DNA of 64,000 nt from the NCBI GenBank assembly GCA_029204225.1, contig CM055101.1, positions 58,825,579-58,889,578 on the forward strand, in the 5' to 3' direction. Of this stretch, positions 35,373-45,640 are shown piece by piece (position 1 is the first letter of the stretch; every line of letters begins with the position of its first letter). Made by a program: the position numbers and the translations under genes. Source of the stretch: Diphasiastrum complanatum. Taxonomy: Eukaryota; Streptophyta; Lycopodiopsida; Lycopodiales; Lycopodiaceae. Under the pieces are notes generated by a model. That model saw only the letters and a program-made list of their open reading frames with translations, was not told where the DNA came from and did no database searches.

Positions 35373-35884
35373 AGCAGTTGTGTTCAATTTGTCACTACGA
35401 ACAATTTTGCTTTTTTACAATGTCGAATTCCGAACTCAAACGAAAAAGATATGAAGATTTCAAGATTACTAATGGAAACACAAAAAAAACTGACTCAAGA
35501 AAAAGGAGTCTTGAAAAAAAATTGAAAAGTAATAATGACATAGTTTTAATAACTTAGCAGTGTCAGGCTCATCTTTCTAATCACTTTTCGTTTTTACAGC
35601 ACTGGGATCTGAGCTCAAACAAGGAAGTTATGGGCGCTCAAAGAATGAGAAGGAAAAACGAGCATTCAACTTAGAAAAGGGGGTTTTAAAATTTATACAA
35701 ACTGGATTGTATAAACTTTGAGATCCATGAATTGTTTTGGTGCTCGGGAGAAATTGCAGGGACCGTAGAAAATTAAGAAGTTTTACGATAAATTTTTTTT
35801 AACGGCTGTATGGTGCATTTGGGTGCTCGTGAAGGATTGTGGGCAACCGTTAAAAAATTTAAGAAAACTGAAATTTTTTCTCCA

Positions 35885-36150
35885 AGTAAAGAATAGGTAG
35901 AGAGAGAAGGAAGTCGACCGAATGAGAGATGGGTAGAGAGAGAGAGAGGGAGGTAACCGAAGCAAGTAGAGAGAGAAAGGAGGTAACCGACGATGCAAGT
36001 AGAGAGAGAAGGTAATCGAAGCAGGTAGAGAGAGAAAGAATGTAACCGAAGCAGGTAGAGAGAGAAAGGAGGTAACCGAAGTCACGAGTAGAGAGAGAGG
36101 AAAGGTAACCGAAGCAGGTAGAGAGAGAGATCTCGACCGAAGGATGCATG
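35885..36150. repeat. GA-rich tandem repeat, unit about 28-34 bp
   Basis: About eight imperfect copies of AGGTAGAGAGAGAAAGGAGG with TAACCGAAGC between. Long serine/leucine-rich frames on the minus strand (for example 35783-36226) are products of this repeat and not genes. Confidence 0.9.
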
Positions 36151-36418
36151 AACTCTCAACTGAAGAGGAAACGCGTGAGGTCTCGACCGAGCCGGGTGTA
36201 AAGGAAAATGGAATTGTTGTCTTCACTCGATTGCAATGGTCGTGTTGCGGAGGAAGTGAAAGAAAACTTCTCTCTCAATTTCTCTAATAGTCTGAGAGAG
36301 GGACGACTCAATAGGAATCAGTTTACACGCCATGATATTCGTCTTTCTAGTGATGATCATCTGCTTACTCAAATCAAGACTGGATTAGGTGAAGGAAACA
36401 GATTTGATGATGAATGTC

Positions 36419-36513
36419 ATGCATGCTATTCTGAAATTGGATCTTGTTGGGCGTGATCTCACAGACTATCTGATGAAGATTCTGACAGAACGTGGGTACT
36501 CGTTTTCTATGAC
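36419..36513 (+). pseudogene. Actin gene fragment captured in the family X element
   Basis: The frame reads [20 protein letters not shown] followed by LTERGYSF. This is the near-invariant actin stretch [29 protein letters not shown], from the middle of the protein beside the nucleotide-binding cleft. Only about 31 codons survive with a handful of changes. The sequence before and after does not continue as actin. It lies antisense to the element. This is a dead fragment of a host gene. Confidence 0.88.
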
Positions 36514-36790
36514 ACTTAAATTCTCTGATTGTTGGAGGGGTTGATCATTCTGGCGAGCGAGCGCTGATCAGCGAAGGCACAGCGATCGGTGCTCATCAGC
36601 GAGCGGGCGGTAGATGCAAGGTCAGAATTGTTCGAATGCTGAGCAGGGGCTGGTTTTTTTTCTGTCTGCAATCACTGTTGAATCAGACTAAAAGTAATAG
36701 AATAAAGTGAGAGGTGGCAGCAACAGATTTCTTGTGTGCGCTTGAGTTTGAGATAGTTTGTGTTGTAGAGGCAAAGGATATCGTATTATC

Positions 36791-36960
36791 ATGGGGATGA
36801 TAGGAGACGCAGTGGCGGTAGTGCGTGGCACGAATGTCAGGCATCTGCTTATGCAGGTCATCAGTCTTGGTTTAATAGTCTCTTCAGCATTGATCATATG
36901 GAAAGGATTAATGTGCTTGACTGGGAGTGAACCACCCGTGGTAGTTGTTCTGTCCGGGAG
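36791..36960 (+). pseudogene. SEC11: SEC11 signal peptidase subunit, first-exon fragment
   Basis: The frame starts at the normal initiator (MGMIGDAVAVVRG) and continues QVISLGLIVSSALIIWK, GLMCLTGSEPPVVVVLSG. This matches the N-terminus of the plant SEC11-type catalytic subunit of the endoplasmic reticulum signal peptidase complex: a short cytosolic tail, the single membrane anchor and the PVVVVLSG strand just before the catalytic serine (SGSMEP). Similarity stops after SG plus the bases AG, where the codon of the catalytic Ser would be completed; what follows is neither SEC11 nor a GT donor. A break at a likely exon edge would fit capture from a spliced or chimeric transcript, but that is inference. 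About 70 bases upstream may be SEC11 5' leader. The fragment cannot be catalytic. Confidence 0.88.
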
Positions 36961-37117
36961 ACGTCCAAAGTTTCTTCCAACAGTGGATAGTCTCATTAGC
37001 ACAAATGAAACAGAACCTCGTAATTTTTCTGAAATCTTTAGCAGATTTCGTAAATCAACTTCCGCCTGTTGAATAACTAATACCAGAAACGATAGAGAAA
37101 GAGGGAAGGTAATCACG

Positions 37118-37190
37118 AAGAGAGGGTAGGCTTAGGGTAGGTTAGGTTAAGTTTAGGTCAAGTCTAGGCTAGGGCTGAGAGGTAGGGTTA
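37118..37190. repeat. TTAGGG-like degenerate run
   Basis: GGGTAGGCTTAGGGTAGGTT and similar words recur for about 70 bases inside the leader side of the family X element. It is too irregular for a true telomere array. Confidence 0.5.
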
Positions 37191-37986
37191 GGTTTTTTTT
37201 TCAAAAATATATTTAATGAAACTTCAAGATGAAAAAACTGAAAAAAATTAACAAAGAAGAAAAACCTCAGAAATGACAAGTTGAAGTGCTTCTCTCTCAC
37301 TTGGAAAAAATCCACAAAAAATCAAAATTTTGGCAATTCTAACCCATCTCCACTAATTTGATCATAACTTTCTCAATATTGATCCAAATCAAACAAACTC
37401 AGTACCTCTAAAAAGCTAACAATAGATCTATCAGCCTATAATATCAAATCAATGATTGAATGTGATTTGATAGGTCAAATTAACAGAACAGGGCTGAAAA
37501 TTTTGAAGAAAGAAAAACTAGCAAAACTAGAGCTACAAATCAAGATTTGTCATAACTTTTTGGATACTAATCCAAATGACCTGCCATTAGATCAGATCAA
37601 AGCTAAAACAATGCTCTAAAATCCTATGGAAAGAAACTTGAAATAAAGACTCAAATTAGATCCAAAAAATTCAAACAAAGTGAAAAAAAAATTCTAGTCA
37701 CCTATTTTGACAGCTTTTGGAAAAAGTGCAATTACTTTTGCATCTCTAATCCAAATGCCTTGCAAATTGGTGAAAGTTAAAGCTAAAACAAACCTCTACA
37801 AAACTATTGAATCAAATTAATAATAAAAAATGAAATTGAATGCTAAAAAATTGTCTGAACAGAACTAAAAAATTCATATTTAAAAATTAGCAAAAAGAAA
37901 GCTACAAAAACAATAAACTCATCAAATCTAATGAAATTCACATAGAATCATCATGAATTATGGATCTATGCTCTGATACCAAGAAA

Positions 37987-38521
37987 TGTCATGTGCCAAA
38001 TCCCAAACTAATAGCAATTACAATGAAGTAAAGCTAGAAGCAAGAAGAGAACAAGACAATCATGATAGCATATCAATAGAAAGCTAGAAACATGGAGATC
38101 ACCATAGAATCACATTAGTAATGAAAGAAAGAGTACAAGATATGAACATGAGCATTGATTCATGTGGATAGGGCACATGAGACCTAGCAATGGAGATCCC
38201 TATGGCTCACATTCACAAGGAAGCTAGAAGCTCTCACTTGCAAATGAGCCAAAAGATTCACAAAATGATGTCTCTTGCCTAGTTATAGACAATGCTCTCA
38301 CCTAACTAAACTTAACCATCTTGAGGGATAGTTAGCCTTTGTTAAGTCCTATTTAGGCTATGTTGGACCCTTGTTGGCCTATCATCCTTATTAATTACTT
38401 TGGAGGGCCTAAAGAGAAAATCGCCTTGTTCTTAAGGCTAATAGCTCCTTTTGGGCCTACAAAGCTTACAATGGATATTATATTGTCTTGAAAAGCACTG
38501 ATGTACTAAAAGTACATGACA
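37987..38521 (-). repeat. 5' LTR of the family X element
   Basis: 535 bp with TGTCATG...CATGACA ends. The primer site lies on its inner side at 37966-37985 (minus-strand TTGGTATCAGAGCATAG). Confidence 0.9.
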
Positions 38522-39796
38522 GCCTATACTATGGCCAAGTCGAAGGCATGATCAATATATACAACCTTCTAGACTAGACACAGCTGGTAATGATCTATTC
38601 GCACCTGGTGAGAGCAATCCGATTTCCCATGGAGCCTATCCTTGGATATCATAACATGTTCCGATTATCCATCGATGTGTATGAAAACATATACAGTAGC
38701 ATGTCGTACGAAGATGACAGCGATCAAGAGGACTCGCTTAACACCCGAAATCATGATGAAACTAACATTTGTGCATTATATTGATTCATTTGGTACTTTC
38801 ATAATACCCATTTTGAGACTGATGAGTACCAATTACGGTACTTTGGATCACTTATCTATCAGTAATCTAATTTTGTTGTTAATAAGTTTAGGCTACATTT
38901 TTTGGTACTATCGGAGTCTCAATCATAGTGCTTTTGGTATTGACTAAAAATGTCTTTTCCATTTGAAAAATAGGTACTGCTTGTTTAAAATTCCGAAGTA
39001 CCTATCCTTAAATTACAGATTTTCTATTTGGTACTTGACTACCAAATTTGGTACTATCGAAGTACCAATTTGTTACATTTGTAACTGTCTAAAATTGCAC
39101 TTAAGTCTCAAAAATAGGTACTTCATGTGGATCTTTAACACTGTATCCATCTTTAATACCTTTAATACCCCTTCACTCATAAGCAAAAACTAAAAACCAT
39201 CCAAGGAGCACAAACAATAACTTTAATAAACTCCACCCATACCATTGTTCCTAGATCATGCTGGAATATGCATGTGAACACATGCTAGTAATGTTGCAAG
39301 GAGCACAAACCTTGAAATCAACTTCTCCTACCCTATTTGTAACTCAAAAATCATGCTGGAATCTGGTTCTAAACATTTACAAAGCACCAACATAGGATTT
39401 ACAGGTTGAAGAATGCCTCGGCCTTTCAACCTTCATCCCAATAAATCAGGGAGCTGCAAATGAAGCTCAAAGCCATTCAAGAATGAAATAGCCATTCAAA
39501 TCTATGCAGTATATCGTATATTGATTTTTTGAATATGTAACATGTATAGAAAATTAGTTGCAGCCCAAGCTGGGCTGTTCAAATCTAGTCTGTAGGGGGG
39601 TCGAAGCGGTACGAGTACCCTTTGACCTCAACACAGTAGTCTACAACATGAGGGGACATATCGTCCTCACAGTCGAACAGAGGGTTTCTTCTAGTAGAGG
39701 CGATAAAGATTCGCGCACGGATCCAACCCATGAGCCACGGGTACAGAACCTCCTTCAAATACTAGGGGGCCGTTTTAGCATCACACTCTACGGAAG
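38522..39796. other. GGTACTTT/AAGTACC-rich stretch without a clear gene
   Basis: Words such as TTTGGTACTTTC, TTTTTGGTACTATCG and GAAGTACC recur between 38785 and 39190 in both orientations. This is the same motif that fills the introns of the gene-like region up to 44.3 kb. Some minus-strand coding after 39796 may continue the HAD-like exon, but no frame is convincing. Confidence 0.5.
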
Positions 39797-39984
39797 GGTC
39801 ATTTTTAATGACTTGTAGCGTTTATCGTCTACAAGTATGGCATTGGATGCGTCGAACTCTGGCCATAATTTCCATACCTCTTGCAGGTTCTTCAAAAATA
39901 CGGGCACCCCCAGTTTATCCCTGACGTAAGGAATCTCCTTGAAGTCTTCATGCAAGATCTCACACTTATTTTGGCCAAAAATAT
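39797..39984 (-). pseudogene. HAD-fold phosphatase-like exon (FCP1/TIM50 type)
   Basis: The exon begins after CTATAG (intron end at 39985). It reads GQNKCEILHEDFKEIPYV, then RDKLGVPVFLKNLQEVWKLW and FDASNAILVDDKRYKSL. This resembles the second half of FCP1/NLI-interacting-factor phosphatase domains, where a conserved Lys precedes L..L and a strand ends in N..L.DD. The lysine (K in FLKNL) and the DD pair are present. The N-terminal DxDxT nucleophile motif was not found upstream, so catalysis cannot be claimed. A stop follows soon after the domain. Confidence 0.55.
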
Positions 39985-40189
39985 CTATAGAAACAAAAGG
40001 TAAATATCAGACATTACCAAAAACTACCCTCAGTTTTGATGGAGCATATTAATGGTGAATTTGGTCACACTTCATAACACGATAGGTAGCATTATTCTAT
40101 TTTTAGTGCAATAGAGTGTGTGCGTGTTACATTTTGCTTGCATGAGTTTTAATGTTATTTGGTCTAGAGCACTTTATTTTTTTAAGGGA

Positions 40190-40710
40190 ATATAACTTTG
40201 ATAATAGTTTATCGTCGCACAGATCTTCACCTGTCTCAGGTTCAGAAGGTGCAGAGTTTCAGCCTTCTCTGCCCTGGCCTCCTCCCCTGTTGTTTTCTCT
40301 TTTTGGGGCCCTTCAGCTTCATCACCTGCCTCTTCATTTACTACATCCACATACACATCCTCCTCTTGTTTCTCCTGTTGGTCCTGCACTGTTTGGTGGT
40401 CCTACTGTGCCTAGCCTTTTTGCTCTTGGTCTTGCTACTGCTTTGCTGGTCTTGTTGTGCCTGATCTTGCTGCTTTTGGTCTTGTTGTGCATGGTCTTGA
40501 CGCTGGTCCTGTTCTTGATGCTCCTACTGGTCCCGCTCTTCCTCCATATCTTCATCCAGCTCGTTTATGTCAATAGTAATTTTCTCCTTGCATGTTTTGC
40601 CCTTTGTTGTCTGATGGTGGGGCTGCTCTGCTGCAAGGTTGTCTATATCCTCCTTGAGGTTTGAAAGTTCTTCCAGTACTTCATTTATTGTTGAATCCAC
40701 ATCTGGTCTT
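40190..40710 (-). pseudogene. Acidic coiled and Gln/Asp-repeat exon
   Basis: The minus-strand frame reads DVDSTINEVLEELSNLKEDI, later DINELDEDMEEERDQ, then a run of Gln/Asp/His repeats (DQKQQDQAQQDQQ) and a basic stretch (SKTKSKKARHSR). It looks like a flexible linker between folded parts. One in-frame stop lies between the acidic and the Gln-rich parts. Confidence 0.4.
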
Positions 40711-41801
40711 CATGCAAGAAATTACCCGCAGGGGGGCTCTTAGTCGGCGTAGGGCTATTTGTACCTGATTATGCGAGGTCAGAGAAGAAAAATGACATAT
40801 TTTAGATTTTAGCTCAATAGTGTCAGATTTCATATCTTAGCTCAATTTTGGTAAGTCTTCTTTATCGATATTTAGACTAAGACAACAACCAATAGTACCA
40901 ATTTCGGTACTTCAGCATAACAAAGAAGTACCAACAACCCACAAAACTCTGGTACTCCAGGAGAACCAAAAGTACCAAGAACACACCAAGAATGAAAGAG
41001 ATAGAAAGAAAGCATGAAGAGTGTTAGTCAAAATTCTCGAACCATATGGTTGTATCCTATTCCAGAATGTCACCGCAATGCTCCCTCCCATCAACATGGC
41101 CTTCCTGTGGATGTTTCAAGTCCAACAAAGAACCGTTTATGATACCATGCCTTCAACAAGGAAAAAACAAGGGCTACACTCCTTCCTAGAATTGGGAATG
41201 TTGACTATGTTTAACTCCACCAAAAACTCTCTCTCTTTCTTTTTCTCAAACAACTTGCACACAAACTAGCATTGCTGAATTAATACTTTCCATTGAATTT
41301 TTGTATATCCCAAACATGGGAGTAAAAGACACACAAATTGTGCTAATAAACACACATGTTCAACTCAATAGTGTTGAAAAACACAGTGCCAAAAGTATCA
41401 AAATGGGATTCGTGCACACATACAATACTACCATATTCAGATATGTCAGATCTGAGCTCTCAAAATAAAGGAAGAACCAAAAGTCCCATTATGTACTTTC
41501 AATATGTTCTGCCATAATACCCAAGAACTCACATGATTGATGTGTAAATAAAGATCAACAGTTTCTACTAATTGTTAAGACTTCTAAAACCAATTATTGC
41601 TAAAGTAGGGCCAATCAGTTTAAAACTAAAGACTGTCTATCATACCAAAATTGAAGAATAGAGAACCAAAGCTGGTACTTTGAAACATGAAAAGACTCAA
41701 AAACGTGTTATAAGTATAAATCCAGGGTTCTCCACAGTAACAAATACCGTTGTTGGAATACTCCAAGAGTACCAAAGCAACCAACACCAAAAGAAACTTA
41801 C

Positions 41802-42138
41802 TCTTTCCAAGCCTTTTGTGAGCCCAAGTCTTGGCCACCTCGGGGATCTTCTCGCTGCACCTTGGTTTCACACAAAAGTCTTTGGTGCTTATGGTCACAG
41901 CAAAACATAACAGATGGTAAGAATGCCTGCAGGCAAACATGAAGGATCCGAGAAGAAAGGTGGAGTCCAAAGACTTGCCGCATGCAAGGGCATGGATATA
42001 GTATGCCCCACCCACCACGTGGGGTCTCGGGACCAAAGTGAATCTGTGCCCCTGGCTGATCCTCTCTTGCATGAGATTCACAAAATCAATGTGCCCTTGA
42101 GCATCCTTCCATTCTGACTCCAGCTTTTTGTACTCCCT
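41802..42138 (-). pseudogene. Exon with a possible zinc-binding Cys/His motif
   Basis: Both splice sites are canonical (TTCCATTGCAG ending at 42139; GTAAGT starting at 41801), and the frame is open across all 337 bases. It reads REYKKLESEWKDAQGHIDFV, HRFTLVPRPHVVGGAYYIHA and then ACRHSYHLLCFAVTIS, FCVKPRCSEKIP. The spacing C-x-H-x2-Y-H-x2-C ... C-x4-C recalls RING- or PHD-like fingers, in which a histidine pair and cysteines hold zinc. No exact family match is known to me. Confidence 0.5.
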
Positions 42139-42538
42139 CTGCAATGGAAATTTGAATTATTACAAAATAGCACCAAACAATAAACAACAGTACCAAACCA
42201 TAGCCAACATTGTATATACTATATAATAGCTTCAAAACTATCTAGCATTTTAAAAGGAACTACCAAACAAAGATGGAAAATGCCAAACATTATTAAAAAG
42301 AGAATCCAAAAGTACCAAAAGTACCAAAAACACCATAAAAGTATAAATCTATGGTACCAAAAACAACATCATAAAAGTACCAAAAACACCATAAGAGTAT
42401 AATCCAAAAGTACCAAAAAGTACCAAAAAACAACATGAAATTTATTAAAATCTCCAAAGGTTTCATTATAATGAACACAACACGTTCATAAGCTTCAAAA
42501 GTACCAAACAGAAAAAGGAAGACTACAAAAAAATTTAC

Positions 42539-43394
42539 CTCCTCCTCTGCAGCCTCCCTTCCGAGAGGGACTGGGCATCGTTTTTAGCATGCACCTTGTC
42601 AAAATGAGCTCATCATCCACTTCTTTTATCTCCTCTTCATTGGGAGGAGTGTGTGTCCGAAGCTCAAGAAGGTGCTTCTCTAGCTCATGAATCTCGTTCT
42701 TGATTACTTGGACGACTATGTTTTCACCCTACTTGACCAACGATTTTTTCTTCTTTCTGAATGTTGTCCTTCAATTCTGACAGCCTTGCAAGCATCCACC
42801 CTGATCTTTCTGCGACTCTTTGATTCATTGCCTCCACCTCAGGCATATATCCTAGAGGGGACAGAGCAGCGTGGGACACGTTGTCCTCACCTCCGAATTT
42901 TCTAGAGTGCTCTCTCTTGCCTCCAACTCTTGTTTGCCCACTCTAAGGGAGGCCGTTAGCCCTGCTCCAATTTTCGAGTTTTTTTTGTAGGCCATCCTTC
43001 TTGCTGCTGCACATTGCAATCACATTCTTGCCAAATCTTTCCCATGCTATCTTGTGAGAGGCAGGGTCCAATTTGGCAGCCTTGCAGCGCTCAAAGGCAT
43101 AGCATTTGGCAACTCTGGTTGTGATTTCGCGGCAGGATGGAGGAGCCTGGTACACCTTGTGGAACAGCAGACGGCAGTCATCCACAAATTCTGGATGCAG
43201 TTGGTTAAGATATATCTTAACATTTTTTTTGTATCCCAGCCTAAAGACTGTTACCCACTGACTGTCTAGCACATCAGTGTCTAGCAGGTCTTTTGCCAAT
43301 ATGCTCTCTAGGCTCAAGCCATACTCTTCATGAAGCTCCTCGGTTGAGTAGCAGAACTTCCTCAGGATCGGGTACTCATCCATTTTGTTTTTTC
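42539..43394 (-). pseudogene. Large exon, helical domain then coiled coil
   Basis: It starts after TTTTGTAG (43395), with the first Met at MDEYPILRKFCYSTEELHEE, and runs well through NVKIYLNQLHPEFVDDC, RVAKCYAFERCKAAKL and KIAWERFGKNVIAMCSSKK. A stop near 42943 interrupts it. The continuing sequence has YMPEVEAMNQRVAERSGW and, in another frame, NEIHELEKHLLELRTHTPP up to a GTAAAT donor at 42538. So there is one stop and one frame change in the exon. No family is recognised. Confidence 0.5.
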
Positions 43395-43429
43395 CTACAA
43401 AACAAATTGTTAATTTCAACACAAACTGT

Positions 43430-44290
43430 TCACTATAAATCCTTACATAGAAAGTACCAAATAACCAAATAAAGTACCAAAAGAAGCTATACTTCTAAAT
43501 TTGGTACCACAAGCAGTTTTTTAAAATTAAAAGTTTTGTAGAAGAACCTACTAAAGTACAAAAGCAGCTAAAGTTCCAAAAGTACTAAATTAAGGACCAA
43601 AATCTGATAATTACTACCATAATATCAAAAGTACCAAAGTACCAGAAAACCAAAGTACCAAAGTACCAAAAGCAGGATAAGTACCAAATCAGTAAGAGTA
43701 CCAAAATCAGTAACAGTACCAAGTTAAGTACTACTTAAGTATCAAATGCAGCTAAAGTATCAATTTAAGTACCAAAAGCAAATAAAGTACCTAGCTAAGT
43801 AAGCACCAAAATAAGATAAAGTATCAAAGTTCAAATCTAAGTACCAAAAGCAGTAAAGTGCTATTTAAGTATCAAAAGCAGCTAAAGTACCACCCTAAAC
43901 CCTAAAAGCAATCAAATTACCAACATAAGTAACTACAAAAATCAGATAAAGTACCAAAAGTAGCTAATTACTACCAGAACTACCAATTTAAGTACTAAAA
44001 GTAACTAAAGTACTACTTAAGTACCAAAATCAACTAAAGTACCAAAGTACTAGCTAAGTAGCAAAGTACCAATTAAGTACCAAATCAGCTAATTTCCACC
44101 ACATTATCAAAAGTACCAAAAGTAGCTAAAGTACCATGTTAAGTATCAACAGCAGCTAAAGTACGAAATTAAATACCAAGTTATGTACCAAAATCAGTTA
44201 AAGTAGCCGATTAAGACCTAAAACTAGCTATAGTTGCAAATTAGAAACCAAATGAAACAATTACTACCATATTACTAAAAGTGCTAAAAG
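43430..44290. repeat. AGTACCAAA-type degenerate satellite in an intron
   Basis: Dozens of words such as AAGTACCAAAAGCAGCTAAA, GTACCAAATTAAG and GTACCAAAATCAG fill the interval with no fixed unit length (roughly 9-30 bases). The same words occur at 41.3-41.6, 42.2-42.5 and 38.8-39.2 kb, i.e. in the other introns and the 3' flank of the gene-like region. Confidence 0.88.
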
Positions 44291-44579
44291 TAACAAAATT
44301 CATTACAAACAGAATCATACGATGTAATTTACCCTTTCTCTTGTGGCTTGAACGATCACCAGCCGCAGTAGTCGTCCTCTCAAATGAATCATCAACAAGC
44401 TTTGAATGTGTGGTCTCAGATTGATCCATGGCACCCATCCTAGCTGGTGATCCATCGTGGTAGCTGGGTCCATGGCCGTTTGTGTGTGCTGGGAGGTATG
44501 CTTGATGTCTCAGGATTTTCAACATTCGCCTTAGAGGCGGTTTTGCACTTCCTTGCAGGTGTCCTCATCTTTTATAGCA

Positions 44580-44950
44580 GATAATCAAGAAAGCAATGAT
44601 AGAAACGTTGTGAGAGCAGAAAAGAACGAAAGCAATGAACCAGAAAAAAAAAAACAAGAAAGCAAAAAAGCAAATTGGAATGAATTGATAGCAGAAAGCA
44701 ATTGTAGTGGAAAGCAAGATATCAGAAAGCAAGATAGTAGATGAACTGGTAGCAAAAAGCAAGATAGCAATGTGAACTGATCATAGCAGAAAGCAACGAT
44801 ATGTTCACTGATGGTAGAAGGCAATCGTATCAGAAAGCAAGATAACAGATGAACTGATAGCATGAAGCAAGATAGCAACGTGAACTGATCACAACAGAAG
44901 GCAACGATATGTTCACTGATAGCAGCAGAAAGCAAGGATAGCACTGAATT
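44580..44950. repeat. AGAAAGCAA / GAACTGATAGCA tandem repeat
   Basis: Words like AGCAGAAAGCAA, GAACTGATAGCA and CAACGATATGTTCACTGAT recur about a dozen times, with a larger repeat of about 115 bases (copies around 44750-44815 and 44870-44935). It lies just upstream of the putative 5' end of the multi-exon gene. ORFs across it are artefacts. Confidence 0.85.
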
Positions 44951-45517
44951 GATCATTTGGAGGGCAAAGCATTTAATATCCAAATTCAAATTAGATAAAG
45001 TAGGCCCATGATTAGTAGGCCCATGTGATGAGTACTATGGTGATGATTGTCAAGGACGCCTTCATTGCATTAACTCGTGGGACCTATCACTTCCTCCAAC
45101 AAGTGAGAAATGTACAACCATAGGTATTGTGTTGGAAATATAAATTGTGAGTAATAAAATCCACAAAGTTTGACACATACTACCAAAAGGTACTATGGAA
45201 AATGAGTTCTTTTTTTTTACCACCAAAACATGCTTTTAGCCCACTATCATTCAATTAACTATGTAGATAGTCAAAATCACTCAAACATAGATGCTTCAAC
45301 TCGGCCTTAGAAGAACAATGTGTACTCAAACATTAAAATTGCATTCAATTAATGTACAAAAAAATTCTCATCAAAATATTGATAGACCAGCTCAGATCTA
45401 AGATCTAGAGTTGTCCATGGTTAGGTTTAGATGTAACCCTGCCATCTAATCCCTAATTTAGAATCGTACCCATTTAGTTAGGTGAATTAGGTGAAACATG
45501 TGCCTAGTCATTTTTTC
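44951..45517. other. Intergenic stretch
   Basis: AT-rich DNA, no recognisable gene. Confidence 0.5.
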
Positions 45518-45640
45518 ATTAGAGGAGTTCCAAAATAAAAAAAGACCCTTCGTAAAGATGCTTTTATTTTTTTTCTTAATTTCGTCCACCATGTGGTCCA
45601 ATGAAATTGCATGTATTTGAAATCTATGTAACGTAGATAG
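45518..45640. mobile_element. Foldback MITE, copy 3, partial end
   Basis: It begins ATTAGAGGAGTTCCAAAATA and continues AAAAAAGACCCTTCGTAAAG, matching the end of copy 1 (reverse complement of 1990-2024), then ATTTGAAATCTATGTAACGT as in copy 1 near 1905-1925. The rest of the element is missing or too diverged. Confidence 0.78.

Larger units (their letters stand above)
34477..38521 (-). mobile_element. Family X non-autonomous LTR element carrying host gene fragments
   Basis: The LTRs are 34477-34952 (3') and 37987-38521 (5'), both TGTCATG...CATGACA. They differ at about seven positions plus one roughly 60-bp segment missing from the 3' copy, so the insertion looks recent. On the minus strand an initiator-Met-type primer site TGGTATCAGAGC lies beside the 5' LTR, and a purine tract (AAGTAGGGGGAG) precedes the 3' LTR. 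The 3.0-kb interior has no gag or pol that I can see. It holds a leader (37.2-37.98 kb), fragments of SEC11 (36791-36960) and actin (36419-36513) in antisense, and a GA-rich tandem repeat (35885-36150). It depends on another element for movement. It looks whole as a non-autonomous unit. Confidence 0.88.
39797..44525 (-). pseudogene. Unfamiliar multi-exon gene, HAD/FCP1-like at its 3' end
   Basis: Minus-strand coding-like blocks occur in one order with good splice signals: 44525-44335 (Ser/Thr-rich start), 43394-42539 (helical, coiled coil), 42138-41802 (Cys/His), 40710-40190 (acidic, then Gln/Asp-rich) and 39984-39797 (HAD/FCP1-like). A TATA-like CTATAAAAG lies at about 44570. The long introns are filled with a degenerate AGTACCAAA repeat. 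I do not know a protein with this domain order. Several blocks hold a stop or frame change, so the copy is probably dead; it may be a host gene relic or the gene of an unknown DNA element. Confidence is moderate that the blocks are one gene and low for its function. Confidence 0.45.

Noticed and set aside
35783-36226. 147-codon minus-strand ORF rich in Ser/Leu
   Set aside because: Product of the GA-rich tandem repeat.
36688-37116. 142-codon minus-strand ORF opposite the SEC11 fragment
   Set aside because: The plus-strand frame matches a real protein family; the minus frame is its shadow, except that its part beyond the fragment remains unexplained.
37118-37190. Interstitial telomere array
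   Set aside because: TTAGGG-like words are irregular and short, inside an LTR element leader; plant telomeres are usually TTTAGGG.
40152-40664. 170-codon plus-strand hydrophobic ORF that looks like a membrane protein
   Set aside because: It is the mirror of the Gln/Asp-rich minus-strand exon; the leucine/valine runs come from CTTGTTGTGC-type repeats.
44553-44989. ORFs up to 134 codons on both strands
   Set aside because: They arise from the AGAAAGCAA/GAACTGATAGCA tandem repeat.
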